Shown: positions 25,204-33,135, numbered from the stretch's first letter. The stretch is 35,096 nucleotides of DNA from Cyanobacteria bacterium UBA3301 (GCA_002361485.1 DESZ01000016.1:1-35096), one strand, 5' to 3'. Notes: generated from the sequence alone by a model not told the origin. Program-made: numbers and translations.

Positions 25204-25250
25204 GTTTTGTAATTTCGCAAATAATTGTATACTTTACGCTGATATTACAA

Positions 25251-25279
25251 TTGAATTAAGGAGTAATATATGATATAAT
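25251..25279 (+). promoter_or_regulatory. Sigma-70-type promoter for the prepilin-S74 pair
   Basis: TTGAAT (25251-25256), a 17-nt spacer, and a perfect TATAAT (25274-25279). It leaves a leader of about 30 nt before the first start at 25316, which contains GGAG as ribosome-binding site. Confidence 0.65.
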
Positions 25280-25315
25280 TAATTATATAGTATTATATGG
25301 CGGAGTATAACGAGG

Positions 25316-27040
25316 ATGAAGATTAAATACAAAAATGCTTTTTCACTGACAGAATTACTTATTGTGCTGGTTATAGTAGCGCTTTTGTTTGCAGCATTGG
25401 CTCCTGTAGTAACAAAACGTGCAAAATCTGATATTGCGGCAAAAGATTCTGTTTGGCATTTTGTTGATAGTGATCCGGAACGCAGTTCGTACTTTGATTC
25501 AGGAATAAACGGTTGGCATTCAAGCTTGTATGTCGGCCAAAATGCAGGTAATTCAGAAGATGATGCAAAGTTGGTGATTAATTCCTCGGGCAATCAAAAT
25601 CAAATACAATTAAGATATTCTCCGAATAATGAAACTCGCGGAAATGGTGTGGCTTCTGCTAACATCCTCCTTCGTAGTAATGGAAATGTGTTTTTCGGGG
25701 ATGATTTATCAAATCTAAGTGATTCAAGTAAATATTCGACCATTGCTGGTATAAATTTGTTCAATGCTCTGAGTAATACATATTTGTCAAATGCAACAAT
25801 AATAGGGAATCATGCAGCAAACGGCGCAGTGCTTTCAACAACTGCAGCCAATGGTGATATGTATAATATTTTTGTCGGAGCAAACGCAGGTGCAGGTGCT
25901 GCTAATTTGAGCAGTAATGCGGTTGGAAATGTATATATTGGTGAAAGTGCTGGTGCAGGTGCTGCAAATGCATCGGATAACTCAGACAATATTGCTATCG
26001 GTAACAAAGCTATGAGCCGCCAAACAAGTGGGAACCGAAATATTTTTATCGGAGCAGGGACAGGTAATGATTTTGGTAACAATGCAAATGATAATACAGT
26101 AATAGGCTCTTTGTTTTCTGGTGGGACAGAAAATAATACAGTTATCGGTTATGGAACATATAATAAAAAAGTTGTGGGGCGGCGCGATTTGACTGCAATA
26201 GGAAAAGGAGCTTGTGATGCAATAGGCAAGACTAATTCACAAATCACCTGTATCGGAGCTGATTCAGGTTCAACCGGCAAATATTTTAATTCCGCTATTG
26301 AAAATAGCGGACAGCATATATACATCGGCGGCAAATCAGAATCTTTTGGTGGACGTTCTCCTTTAGAAATCCATCATAACGGTAGCTCAGGCAACGCTGC
26401 AAATGCATCTGTTGTGTTGAACTCAAATTTGGTTGTAAAAGGTAATTTGTACATTGGGTCGAGTGGTAATATGTATTCGTTGCAAAGAAAGACTTATTCT
26501 TTAGGTAATCAATTATGCAGTAACGAATCAAGTACAATTTCTAATATACTTGGTTATAAAGGCTATTATTGCACTGGTATGAGTGACGTAAATCGCGCAA
26601 CTTTGGTTAAGTTTAGGCCAGAAAGCGGCGAATATGAAAATTTAGGTATCGGTATTTTATCTGATGAGAAATTAAAAACGGATATTGTATTAAATAATGA
26701 CGGATTGGAACAGATTTTGAGCCTAGTTCCTTATAATTATACTTTCAAATCTGACAAATCAAAAAAGCCGCAGGTAGGTGTTATCGCTCAAGATTTGCAA
26801 AAAGTATTTCCGTCATCCGTATTTAAAGGTGAGGATGGATATTTGCGTATACGTTGGGATGAAATGTTTTATGCGTGCATAAATTCAATTAAGACTTTAT
26901 TTAAAAAAATTGAGGTTGTTGCCTCAAATATTTTAAATATGGAAAAAGACACTAAATCAATTTCATTGTCCCAAAAATCTCTGAGTAAAAAGATTGCGGA
27001 ATTAAACAAACGTTTGAACAAAATAGAAAGACCGGAGTAA
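25316..27040 (+). CDS. Prepilin-like protein with YadA-head-like repeats and C-terminal S74 chaperone domain (copy 1)
   Basis: A 574-aa fusion. Residues 1-8 form a basic leader ending in Ala, then FSLTE with Glu at +5 and a 20-residue hydrophobic helix: a type IV prepilin signal. Residues ~130-340 carry Gly/Asn-rich repeats such as NIAIGNKAM, NIFIGAGTG and NTVIGYGTY, resembling the hep/Hag beta-roll repeats of trimeric autotransporter heads. SAGAGAAN-type units are repeated near 190-220. Residues ~449-545 form an S74 (endosialidase-tailspike) chaperone domain: S449-D-x-x-L-K454, VGVIAQDLQKVFP and IRWDEMFYA, with the Ser-Lys pair expected for self-cleavage. A short coiled coil ends the protein. 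It is probably exported by a pilus/type II-like system and trimerises through the chaperone. GGAG lies 10 nt before the ATG. Confidence 0.85.
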   Translation: MKIKYKNAFSLTELLIVLVIVALLFAALAPVVTKRAKSDIAAKDSVWHFVDSDPERSSYFDSGINGWHSSLYVGQNAGNSEDDAKLVINSSGNQNQIQLRYSPNNETRGNGVASANILLRSNGNVFFGDDLSNLSDSSKYSTIAGINLFNALSNTYLSNATIIGNHAANGAVLSTTAANGDMYNIFVGANAGAGAANLSSNAVGNVYIGESAGAGAANASDNSDNIAIGNKAMSRQTSGNRNIFIGAGTGNDFGNNANDNTVIGSLFSGGTENNTVIGYGTYNKKVVGRRDLTAIGKGACDAIGKTNSQITCIGADSGSTGKYFNSAIENSGQHIYIGGKSESFGGRSPLEIHHNGSSGNAANASVVLNSNLVVKGNLYIGSSGNMYSLQRKTYSLGNQLCSNESSTISNILGYKGYYCTGMSDVNRATLVKFRPESGEYENLGIGILSDEKLKTDIVLNNDGLEQILSLVPYNYTFKSDKSKKPQVGVIAQDLQKVFPSSVFKGEDGYLRIRWDEMFYACINSIKTLFKKIEVVASNILNMEKDTKSISLSQKSLSKKIAELNKRLNKIERPE

Positions 27041-27044
27041 AAAA

Positions 27045-28928
27045 ATGAGAATGAGAAAGATAAAAGCTTTTACTTTAGCGGAATTATTGGTAATAATGGC
27101 TGTACTGGCAGTATTGATGGCAGCTTTTGCTCCGATGTTCACTTCTAGATATACAAATATTGCAACAGGTGCTGTTTGGAGAAAGGTGCCCGCAGATAAT
27201 AACGGGCATATTTATTCTGATGCACCGAATAAATTTTTGCTTCAACCTTCTTTTATCGGGATATCTCCGCAGACTCCGGAGGAGGCAAAAAATAATTATA
27301 AGCCATATTCAAAGGTAATTATAAATTCTACAGCAAATAATCAAAAACAGGTGGATTTTAATTATAACGGGGAAAAAATCGGCTCTTTATATGCGTTAAA
27401 TAAAAATATTCTTATGGGCGGGAAATATCCTAACGATCCTACTGGTATCCAAAATACCGCATTTGGATATGAGGCTTTAAATAGTTTGACTTCCGGATCA
27501 AATAATACAGCTGTTGGTTATAATGCATTGAGTTCTTTGAATGTTGCCAATAATAATACTGCAATTGGATATAATGCAGATATTGGCTCTGGTACAAAAA
27601 ATAATGGTGCTATCAACAATGTTACAGTCGGATATTTTTCGCATAGCGCTACCGGTCGAGAAAATGTCATAATTCGCAATAAAAAGCAAAGCAGACAGAT
27701 AAGCGATATTACATCAAGAAACATTGTGATAGGTAATGATACAACGTTTGTAAAAGGCGCTCAATCTATAGGAAATGTATTGGTTGGTAATGCGGCTTCC
27801 GTTGTCGGCAATGGCAACAGCAAATCGGCTTTGGCTTCATACAATACAGCCATTGGTGCTAATGCAACAACACCGCTGGGTTCATACAATACATCAATAG
27901 GATATGACTCAGGCAAGCAGCTTTCTGCGCAGCATAACAAAAACAATTTGGCTCATAATGTTACTATTATTGATAATAAGGATACTAATTCAGGCCTAAA
28001 TTTAAATGCGGTTCTGAATACCGGAGATAGTTATAATTCTCAAAATGCCAAATATACTCATGTATATATTGGAAATGGTACTTATTATGGACCTGCAGCG
28101 CTTGAAGTTCATTCGGGTTTTGACAAAATTTCAAGTGTCATAGTAAACGGCGATTTAATTGTTCGCGGACAGACATTTTTGAATTCTAAAGAGATTTCTA
28201 ATGAAAAAATCGTTGCGATGACAGTAGACCCTTATAACGGTAAGCTCGTTTTATCTGATCATACAGAACGCAATCGTAGGATGAGAGATGTACACAGTGA
28301 TGACACAATTTATCTTCCTCATGAAAAATATAATGCCAGTGAAGGGTGTGTTTGCTCTGCCAATGACTTAAAATCTTATGTTTGGACTGTTTCTCAACCT
28401 GCACTTCCTAATGTATTACCTCGTGAACAATATGCAACAAATAATCATTATGGCACTTTTTATTACTCCGGCTCGCTTGGTGATTCTCTTATAAAACTTG
28501 ATGCTGCAAAAGGGCGTCCAGTGCAGGATTCTTGTTGCCCTAACCTTCAAGTAAGTGATGCGCGATTAAAAAATATCGGTGCAAAATTCACTCCAAGTTA
28601 TGATGAGTTATTAAAGCTTGCTATATATAATTATTCATACAAAACAGAAGGTAAAAAACCTACTCGTGTTGGGGTTATCGCGCAAGACTTAAAGAAAATA
28701 TTCCCAAATGCCGTTTCAAAAGACCAAAACGGGTATCTCAAAATACGTTGGGATGAAATGTTTTATGCTATGGTTAATGCTATTAAAGATTTGAATGCTA
28801 AGGTACAGGACTTAGTTGCTAAAGTCGAAACAAATAAAGCGAAAATCAATAACTTGAAAGCCGATAATAAAAAACTTGAACAAAAACTTGATGATTTGGC
28901 AAAAGAAATAGCTAAATTAGAAAAATAA
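27045..28928 (+). CDS. Prepilin-like protein with YadA-head-like repeats and C-terminal S74 chaperone domain (copy 2)
   Basis: A 627-aa paralogue of the gene before it, starting 4 nt after its stop with GGAG 7 nt before the ATG. Leader of 8 residues ending in Ala, then FTLAE (Glu at +5) and a hydrophobic helix. The body (~125-320) has clearer beta-roll repeats: NTAFGYEAL, NTAVGYNAL, NTAIGYNAD, NTAIGANAT, NTSIGYDSG. An intervening region contains several Cys (CVCS, CCP). The S74 domain begins at S504-D-A-R-L-K509, with VGVIAQDLKKIFP and YLKIRWDEMFYA. The last ~45 residues form a strong coiled coil rich in Lys/Leu. The two copies share the plan but differ greatly in the middle, as expected of paired surface spikes or co-assembling subunits. 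Confidence 0.85.
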   Translation: MRMRKIKAFTLAELLVIMAVLAVLMAAFAPMFTSRYTNIATGAVWRKVPADNNGHIYSDAPNKFLLQPSFIGISPQTPEEAKNNYKPYSKVIINSTANNQKQVDFNYNGEKIGSLYALNKNILMGGKYPNDPTGIQNTAFGYEALNSLTSGSNNTAVGYNALSSLNVANNNTAIGYNADIGSGTKNNGAINNVTVGYFSHSATGRENVIIRNKKQSRQISDITSRNIVIGNDTTFVKGAQSIGNVLVGNAASVVGNGNSKSALASYNTAIGANATTPLGSYNTSIGYDSGKQLSAQHNKNNLAHNVTIIDNKDTNSGLNLNAVLNTGDSYNSQNAKYTHVYIGNGTYYGPAALEVHSGFDKISSVIVNGDLIVRGQTFLNSKEISNEKIVAMTVDPYNGKLVLSDHTERNRRMRDVHSDDTIYLPHEKYNASEGCVCSANDLKSYVWTVSQPALPNVLPREQYATNNHYGTFYYSGSLGDSLIKLDAAKGRPVQDSCCPNLQVSDARLKNIGAKFTPSYDELLKLAIYNYSYKTEGKKPTRVGVIAQDLKKIFPNAVSKDQNGYLKIRWDEMFYAMVNAIKDLNAKVQDLVAKVETNKAKINNLKADNKKLEQKLDDLAKEIAKLEK

Positions 28929-28930
28929 AA

Positions 28931-28964
28931 AAATCCCTCGCTTTATAAAAAGTGAGGGATTTTT
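28931..28964. terminator. Bidirectional terminator between the prepilin pair and gltX
   Basis: AAATCCCTCGCTT (28931-28943) pairs with AAGTGAGGGATTT (28950-28962), 13 bp with one G-U pair, 6-nt loop. Flanking A and T runs supply U-tracts in both directions, so it should end both convergent transcripts. Confidence 0.85.
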
Positions 28965-28984
28965 CATATACCTAAAAACAAAGC

Positions 28985-30460
28985 TTATACTCTTTGTTTA
29001 ATAGCTTTTTGAGCGCGGTAAAGGGATGTTTCTTTACCTAATATCTCAAGAATGCCGACCATATCAGCTCCGCAAGTTCTGCCTGTAATTGCAGCACGAA
29101 TTGCCCACATTGTAACTTTCGGTTTGATACCGGCTGATTCCTTCCAATATGCCCTGAATTCTGCCAATTTTTCGTGAAGATTTTCTTCACTCCATTCCCA
29201 ATCCTTTGCTTTATTAACAAAATCAACCAAAACATCTTGAGAAGTATCGGTATCAAGAGTTTTTTCTTGAGTTTCAGGCTCAATTTCAACATCTTTTCCG
29301 AAGAAATACGGAACTGCATCAGTAATATCCGATAACAATGTCAAAGGTTCTCTTGTTAATTCAATCATCTTTGTATATTGTTCATCTGTTAATTCAGATA
29401 GCGGATATTTCGTTAGATAAGGTTTCAACATTTCTTTCAATTTATCCATCGGCAACATTTTAATATAGTGGCTGTTCATCCATTTTAATTTGTCGTATTC
29501 AAATATCGAATTTGATGAAGAAATTTCTCCGATTCTAAAGTCTTTAGCGATTTCATCTACGGATTTAATTTCTTCTCCGTCAGACGGCGACCAGCCTAAC
29601 AATGCAACAAAGTTAATCAATGCATCAGTCAAATAACCTTCTTTTACGAAATCAGAAACAGCAGTTGCGCCATGACGTTTTGATAACTTACTGCGATCAG
29701 GTGCTAAAATCATTCCCAAATGCCCAAATCTCGGAACTTCAAAACCCAATGCTTCAAATATCAAGATTTGTTTATATGTATTTGAAATGTGATCTTCGCC
29801 GCGAATTACATGTGATATTTTCATCAATGCATCATCAATTACAACAGCAAAATTGTATGTCGGTGCTCCGTTTGATTTCATAATAACAAAATCACCCAGC
29901 AAATTTGTATCAACGTGCAATTTACCTTTTACTAAATCGTCAAATTCTAATATTGAAGACTCATGAAATGCTTTTTGTGCTTTTGCTATATTAAATCTTA
30001 TTGCGGGTTTTCTGCCTTCAGCTCTCAATTTTGCTTTTTCTTCTTCTGTTAAATTTTCGCATTTTTTAGAATATACATAAGCTCTTTTTTGCTCTGTTGC
30101 AAGAGCTTTTTCAGCTTCCAATTCTTCAGGTGTGCAATAACATTCGTATGCATATCCTGAATCTAAAAGCTGTTGTACATATTTAGGATATATATCAAAC
30201 CTTTCAGATTGCGTGTAAGGGCCGTAATCTCCGCCAACGTCAGGACCTTCATCCCAATTTAGGCCTAAAGCCTTTAACGAATCAAAAATATTATCTATGT
30301 ATTCTTGTGATGTTCTTTCTGCATCTGTATCTTCTATTCTTAAAATAAATTTACCATTGTTCTTTTTTGCAAATAAATAGTTAAATAATGCCGTTCTTGC
30401 GGTTCCAACATGTAAATTCCCGCTTGGAGACGGCGCAATTCTTACTCTTACTTCTGACAT
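28985..30460 (-). CDS. gltX: Glutamyl-tRNA synthetase
   Basis: A class I aminoacyl-tRNA synthetase that charges tRNA-Glu, and possibly tRNA-Gln for later amidation. I take ATG 30460 (MSEVRVRIAPSPSGNLHVGT), which has GAAGG about 6 nt upstream. The longer frame from 30541 adds 27 unconserved residues and overlaps the promoter. The product is 491 aa, normal length. The HIGH motif appears as HVGT (17-20), the ATP-binding KMSKS as KLSKRHG near 245, and RIEDTD near 45. The C-terminal anticodon-binding helical domain is present. A strong promoter precedes it, and a shared terminator follows it. Confidence 0.97.
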   Translation of the reverse strand: MSEVRVRIAPSPSGNLHVGTARTALFNYLFAKKNNGKFILRIEDTDAERTSQEYIDNIFDSLKALGLNWDEGPDVGGDYGPYTQSERFDIYPKYVQQLLDSGYAYECYCTPEELEAEKALATEQKRAYVYSKKCENLTEEEKAKLRAEGRKPAIRFNIAKAQKAFHESSILEFDDLVKGKLHVDTNLLGDFVIMKSNGAPTYNFAVVIDDALMKISHVIRGEDHISNTYKQILIFEALGFEVPRFGHLGMILAPDRSKLSKRHGATAVSDFVKEGYLTDALINFVALLGWSPSDGEEIKSVDEIAKDFRIGEISSSNSIFEYDKLKWMNSHYIKMLPMDKLKEMLKPYLTKYPLSELTDEQYTKMIELTREPLTLLSDITDAVPYFFGKDVEIEPETQEKTLDTDTSQDVLVDFVNKAKDWEWSEENLHEKLAEFRAYWKESAGIKPKVTMWAIRAAITGRTCGADMVGILEILGKETSLYRAQKAIKQRV

Positions 30461-30496
30461 TCTTGCCTTCTTTCTTTTATATATTTCAGCATAGCT

Positions 30497-30525
30497 AGCA
30501 TAACATAAGGATGTTTGGTTTTCAA
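30497..30525 (-). promoter_or_regulatory. Promoter for gltX
   Basis: Minus strand TTGAAA (30525-30520), 17-nt spacer, TATGCT (30502-30497) preceded by TGT, giving an extended -10. It lies ~37 nt upstream of the chosen gltX ATG, which supports that start over the longer frame. Confidence 0.65.
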
Positions 30526-30574
30526 TAAAGCATCTTTTCAAAAAAATTTAAATCATTACAAAAGTTAATAATTG

Positions 30575-30603
30575 TTGACAATTATCTAAAAAAAGTATAC
30601 TAT
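30575..30603 (+). promoter_or_regulatory. Strong sigma-70-type promoter for the 45-aa gene
   Basis: A consensus TTGACA (30575-30580), exactly 17 nt, and TACTAT (30598-30603). This is the best -35 box seen in the window. It is divergent from the gltX promoter and drives only a tiny ORF. Confidence 0.75.
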
Positions 30604-30631
30604 TACAAATGTAGTAAATGAGGTATAATTT

Positions 30632-30769
30632 ATGAGAGTATACTTCCCGTATCCGGGTTTAATAAAAAATAATAAGAATATATCTTTTAAAATGCGAATA
30701 CCGACAGATATAAGCAGAGTTACTGCTAATAATCGTAAAGATGAATTTCAAAAAAATAAGCTAAAATAA
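30632..30769 (+). CDS. 45-aa basic small protein, unknown function
   Basis: ATG 30632 opens a 45-codon frame to TAA 30767-30769. GAGG lies 8 nt upstream, the best-spaced ribosome-binding site that could be asked for, ~29 nt after the -10 box. An intrinsic terminator follows within ~30 nt, so promoter, ORF and terminator form a complete unit of under 250 bp. The product is basic and polar: it begins MRVYFPYPGLIKN, is rich in Lys, Asn and Arg, and has no membrane helix, signal peptide or Cys. No family is recognised. It could bind nucleic acid or ribosomes; that is speculation from charge alone. Confidence 0.65.
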   Translation: MRVYFPYPGLIKNNKNISFKMRIPTDISRVTANNRKDEFQKNKLK

Positions 30770-30795
30770 TATCCTTCTTATAACTACTATATGCT

Positions 30796-30820
30796 AAGAC
30801 CTTTTAAAGGTCTTTTATTT
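30796..30820 (+). terminator. Intrinsic terminator after the 45-aa gene
   Basis: AAGACCTTT (30796-30804) and AAAGGTCTT (30806-30814) are complementary, giving a stem of at least AAGACC/GGTCTT with a small loop. A T-rich tract (TTATTT) follows. It ends the small-gene transcript. Confidence 0.75.
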
Positions 30821-30871
30821 TGCATAAATTATTACTAGGATTATTTTGGGTATTTGATAAAAATATACATT

Positions 30872-30901
30872 CCACATTTCTTTGACCGCAAAGAAACGTG
30901 G
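30872..30901. repeat. Left-boundary hairpin of the intergenic block
   Basis: CCAC (30872-30875), one mismatch, TTTCTTTG (30877-30884), loop ACCG, CAAAGAAA (30889-30896), one mismatch, GTGG (30898-30901): 12 pairs in all. A partial echo (GAGCAAAGAAACTC) follows at once. Confidence 0.75.
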
Positions 30902-31126
30902 AGCAAAGAAACTCCTGCCCATCGCTCCGTTCACTAATAATCTGTAATGCTCGAATACAAAACGGACAACTCGCTATTGCTCAAACAAGTTCGTTTTTGA
31001 AGTTTTCTCGCATAACAATTATTGTTCACTGCGCGGAGGGCGAGGGGGCGGGGTAAATGATATGGTATTTCACTTAAAGCGTAACATTTTTCAAATGCGC
31101 GGCGTTGTTTTAGCCGAGCCGAAAGA

Positions 31127-31149
31127 TTTTTGCCTATTTTAGGCAAAAA
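31127..31149. repeat. 9-bp hairpin inside the intergenic block
   Basis: TTTTTGCCT (31127-31135) and AGGCAAAAA (31141-31149) pair perfectly around ATTTT. Followed by ACCGC/GCGGT (31158-31172) and GCGATGCC/GGCATTGC (31178-31196), so three stems stand in a row, as in a structured RNA or a cluster of palindromic repeats. Confidence 0.6.
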
Positions 31150-31224
31150 CACATTTTACCGCGTTAAGCGGTCTGTTGCGATGCCGAAGGCATTGCTATG
31201 CAATAGCGTTTTTTCTCTTTCTTC

Positions 31225-31269
31225 GTTTATTCTTTCTCTTTTGCTCGCAACAAAAGAGAAAGAATGAAC
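31225..31269. repeat. Right-boundary 19-bp hairpin of the intergenic block
   Basis: Arms 31225-31243 and 31251-31269 pair over 19 positions (one G-U), with a 7-nt loop CTCGCAA. The core is TTCTTTCTCTTTTG with its perfect complement. It has no T-tract at its end, so it is not a normal terminator. Confidence 0.8.
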
Positions 31270-31320
31270 AAATAATCATAAATCAAATTCGCAAAATAAT
31301 CCTACATTTAATTTTGTACA

Positions 31321-31345
31321 ATAAAAAAGAGGCACGTTGCCTCTT
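31321..31345 (-). terminator. Intrinsic terminator of the flagellar operon
   Basis: AAGAGGCA (31327-31334) and TGCCTCTT (31338-31345) form an 8-bp stem with a 3-nt loop. On the minus strand it is followed by TTTTTTAT. It lies ~47 nt past the stop of the hook/rod protein gene. Confidence 0.85.
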
Positions 31346-31391
31346 ATGGAGTTTAATGTTTATGTTATGCCGATGTTTTCGGCTGCAAATT

Positions 31392-32231
31392 CTATGAACC
31401 GCTGACTAGCTGCAGAGCCTGTTGAAGCAGGTCTTTATTTGATGAAATGATTTTATTTACAACTTCCATTTGCTGTTTTGCCATTTGATAGTATGAAATA
31501 TTGGCTTTTAAATCAGCATTGGATAATTCCAGCAATCCTGAACGAATTTCTCCGATGCCTAAAACGGGTCTGCCTGATTCTTCTGTTTCAAGGAATAAAC
31601 CGTCTTTATACTCAAATAAGCCTGAAACATTGTGGAAATTTCTTGTTGTAATTTTGTATAAAGGAACTACTTTTTTCCCGCTTTCAGCTTTTCCGACAAT
31701 AGTTCCGTCATTTTTTATTTCGTATTCGTCATATTTTCCGAGATATTTTCCGTTATTAGGGTCAATCCACATCTTTATAGTTGTTGTAGGAATATCCAAA
31801 GCTCCGCCTTTTAGCGCTGTTTCTTGGTATAAATCGGCGCTTAAAGGTTTTGTACCTTGCATGATTTCGCCTTTATCATTCAGTATATAACCCTGAACAG
31901 TATTTCCGTTTTTTGCACGATATACTCCTTCTCCGTCAAATGTAAAATCGCCTAAACGGGTATAAACACTTTTCCCTTCTGCTGTTTTTGTTAAGAAAAA
32001 CCCTTTACCTTCAAGAAATAAATTATCTTTAGATGTACCAGGGGTAGATTTACCTTGTCCGTTATTCTTTTCAAAATCATCAACAATTGCGCCGTTTAAA
32101 AATGTTTTAAACGTTACTTGTTTTTCGCGATAACCGGGAGTGTATGTATTTGTCATGTTTTCTGATAATACATCAATCCAGTTTACCGTTGCGTATTGCG
32201 TGTTTAATGCCGTAATAAAAGCATCATTCAT
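31392..32231 (-). CDS. Flagellar hook-basal body protein (FlgF/FlgG-like rod protein)
   Basis: A 279-aa protein built like the distal/proximal rod proteins. The N-terminus has ENMTNTYTPGYREKQVTF, equivalent to the NNLANVNTPGYK helix-turn motif (residues ~24-41). The middle has GKGFFLTKTAEGKSVYTRLGDFTFDGEGVY, matching the 'GxGFF...YTRxGxFxxDxxG' block of FlgF/FlgG/FlgE. The C-terminus (LELSNADLKANISYYQMAKQQMEVVNKII) is the coiled-coil half that packs against the N-terminus in the axial filament. FlgG is normally ~260 aa and FlgF ~250, so length fits either. It is exported by the flagellar type III apparatus, without a cleavable signal. It starts 3 nt after the FliK-like stop and ends the operon. 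Confidence 0.9.
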   Translation of the reverse strand: MNDAFITALNTQYATVNWIDVLSENMTNTYTPGYREKQVTFKTFLNGAIVDDFEKNNGQGKSTPGTSKDNLFLEGKGFFLTKTAEGKSVYTRLGDFTFDGEGVYRAKNGNTVQGYILNDKGEIMQGTKPLSADLYQETALKGGALDIPTTTIKMWIDPNNGKYLGKYDEYEIKNDGTIVGKAESGKKVVPLYKITTRNFHNVSGLFEYKDGLFLETEESGRPVLGIGEIRSGLLELSNADLKANISYYQMAKQQMEVVNKIISSNKDLLQQALQLVSGS

Positions 32232-32234
32232 AAT

Positions 32235-33125
32235 TTATTTCTCCTTGTTTTCTTCTCTTCGTCTTTGATTTTGCTCTTTGCTGCTGTTTGAATATGTCAA
32301 TTCAGCATAATCCAAATCTTGTTCATCAAACGCATTTTTAAGCGAATCAATATTATTTCTCAAATATTGTTCAACAGCTTTATCTCCGGGAATAAAGTTA
32401 GCAGAAATCGCTCCGTCTTTACCGACTCGTAAAATAACCGAAATATTTTGATCAAAATCAATTCTAATCGGTTGGTTCTTTTGCCTTGATTCATTTAGTG
32501 CGTTTAATAGTGCTTGAGATACTTTGAAATTTTGAGACACTTGTTTAATATCTGCTCCGTTATTTATCAGATTTTGAGCTTGGGTTGTTATAGCATCTAT
32601 TGAAACTTCATTATTTTGAGTGAGATTTATAAAGAATTCAGCGTCCGTTTCATTCATTTTTAATGCTGATTTTGATGCTTCTCCAAAATTTAAGGACCAA
32701 ATTTGAGTTTTTGCAAGATTTTCTGTATTGAGATTAGTTTCTATAACTTGAGCAATATCATTTGATAATAAATTATTTGCATTATTTAACGCTATTTGAT
32801 TGAATTCTAATGATGCTTGCATTATATCGTTTTCTTTTTTATCAGCCTGCAACTTATTCTCATTTTTTACTTCATTTTTGGTATTATTGTTTGTTTTGGA
32901 ATCTTGTTTAGTTTCAGCTTTAGCTGTTTCTTTCTTAAGAGTACCTGCTGTTTGTTCTTTTTTGGTATCGGTTTTAGTTTCTTTTTGTTCGGATTCTGAA
33001 ACTTTTGTCATTTCATCTTTAAATGACGTGTCAGTAGTTTTGCTTGCAGCTTGATTCACTGCTGATGTTTGAGCAGCTTGTGCTGCTGCCATACTTTGAG
33101 TTGAAGTTGTTGCATCTATTGGCAT
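32235..33125 (-). CDS. FliK-like flagellar hook-length control protein
   Basis: A 296-aa protein in two parts. Residues ~1-100 are low-complexity, rich in Lys, Thr, Glu, Gln and Ala, the disordered 'ruler' expected of FliK. Residues ~215-282 match the Flg_hook domain: PIRIDFDQNISVILRVGKDG, then FIPGDKAVEQYLRNNIDSLK, following the 'L-x-p...l-x-V-x-i...L-r-x-l-x-x-L' pattern. FliK measures hook length and switches the export gate from hook to filament substrates. It is shorter than E. coli FliK (375 aa), mainly in the N-terminal ruler. It lies 10 nt after fliJ and 3 nt before the rod gene, so all three form one operon. The assignment rests on context plus the C-terminal pattern. Confidence 0.7.
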   Translation of the reverse strand: MPIDATTSTQSMAAAQAAQTSAVNQAASKTTDTSFKDEMTKVSESEQKETKTDTKKEQTAGTLKKETAKAETKQDSKTNNNTKNEVKNENKLQADKKENDIMQASLEFNQIALNNANNLLSNDIAQVIETNLNTENLAKTQIWSLNFGEASKSALKMNETDAEFFINLTQNNEVSIDAITTQAQNLINNGADIKQVSQNFKVSQALLNALNESRQKNQPIRIDFDQNISVILRVGKDGAISANFIPGDKAVEQYLRNNIDSLKNAFDEQDLDYAELTYSNSSKEQNQRRREENKEK

Positions 33126-33135
33126 ATTAACCTAC

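Larger units (their letters stand above)
30872..31269. repeat. Noncoding block bounded by two long hairpins (possible mobile or dispersed intergenic element)
   Basis: The 31-kb intergenic gap (30770-31391) has no convincing gene. Inside it, this stretch is richer in G+C than its surroundings and full of inverted repeats. It starts with a hairpin at 30872-30901 and ends with one at 31225-31269. Both hairpins have the same style of core, TTTCTTT...G facing C...AAAGAAA. Between them are smaller stems at 31014-31026, 31127-31149, 31158-31172 and 31178-31196. A 72-aa minus-strand frame (31152-30934) and a 73-aa plus-strand frame cross it, but both lack ribosome-binding sites and have biased, stem-derived composition. 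It looks like a structured or dispersed intergenic repeat. Only one copy is visible here. Confidence 0.5.

Noticed and set aside
25222..25253. Loose inverted repeat AATTGTA ... TACAATT between the MFS and prepilin promoters
   Set aside because: Short AT-rich arms with a long spacer, expected by chance at this base composition.
30461..30541. N-terminal extension of gltX
   Set aside because: Overlaps the predicted promoter and adds 27 unconserved residues before MSEVRVRIAPSPSG, which has a good ribosome-binding site.
30934..31397. A 72-aa minus-strand frame (30934-31152) and a 73-aa plus-strand frame (31176-31397)
   Set aside because: Both lie on hairpins of the intergenic block, lack ribosome-binding sites and promoters, and have products shaped by the repeats (runs of Phe/Leu/Arg). 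Probably spurious.
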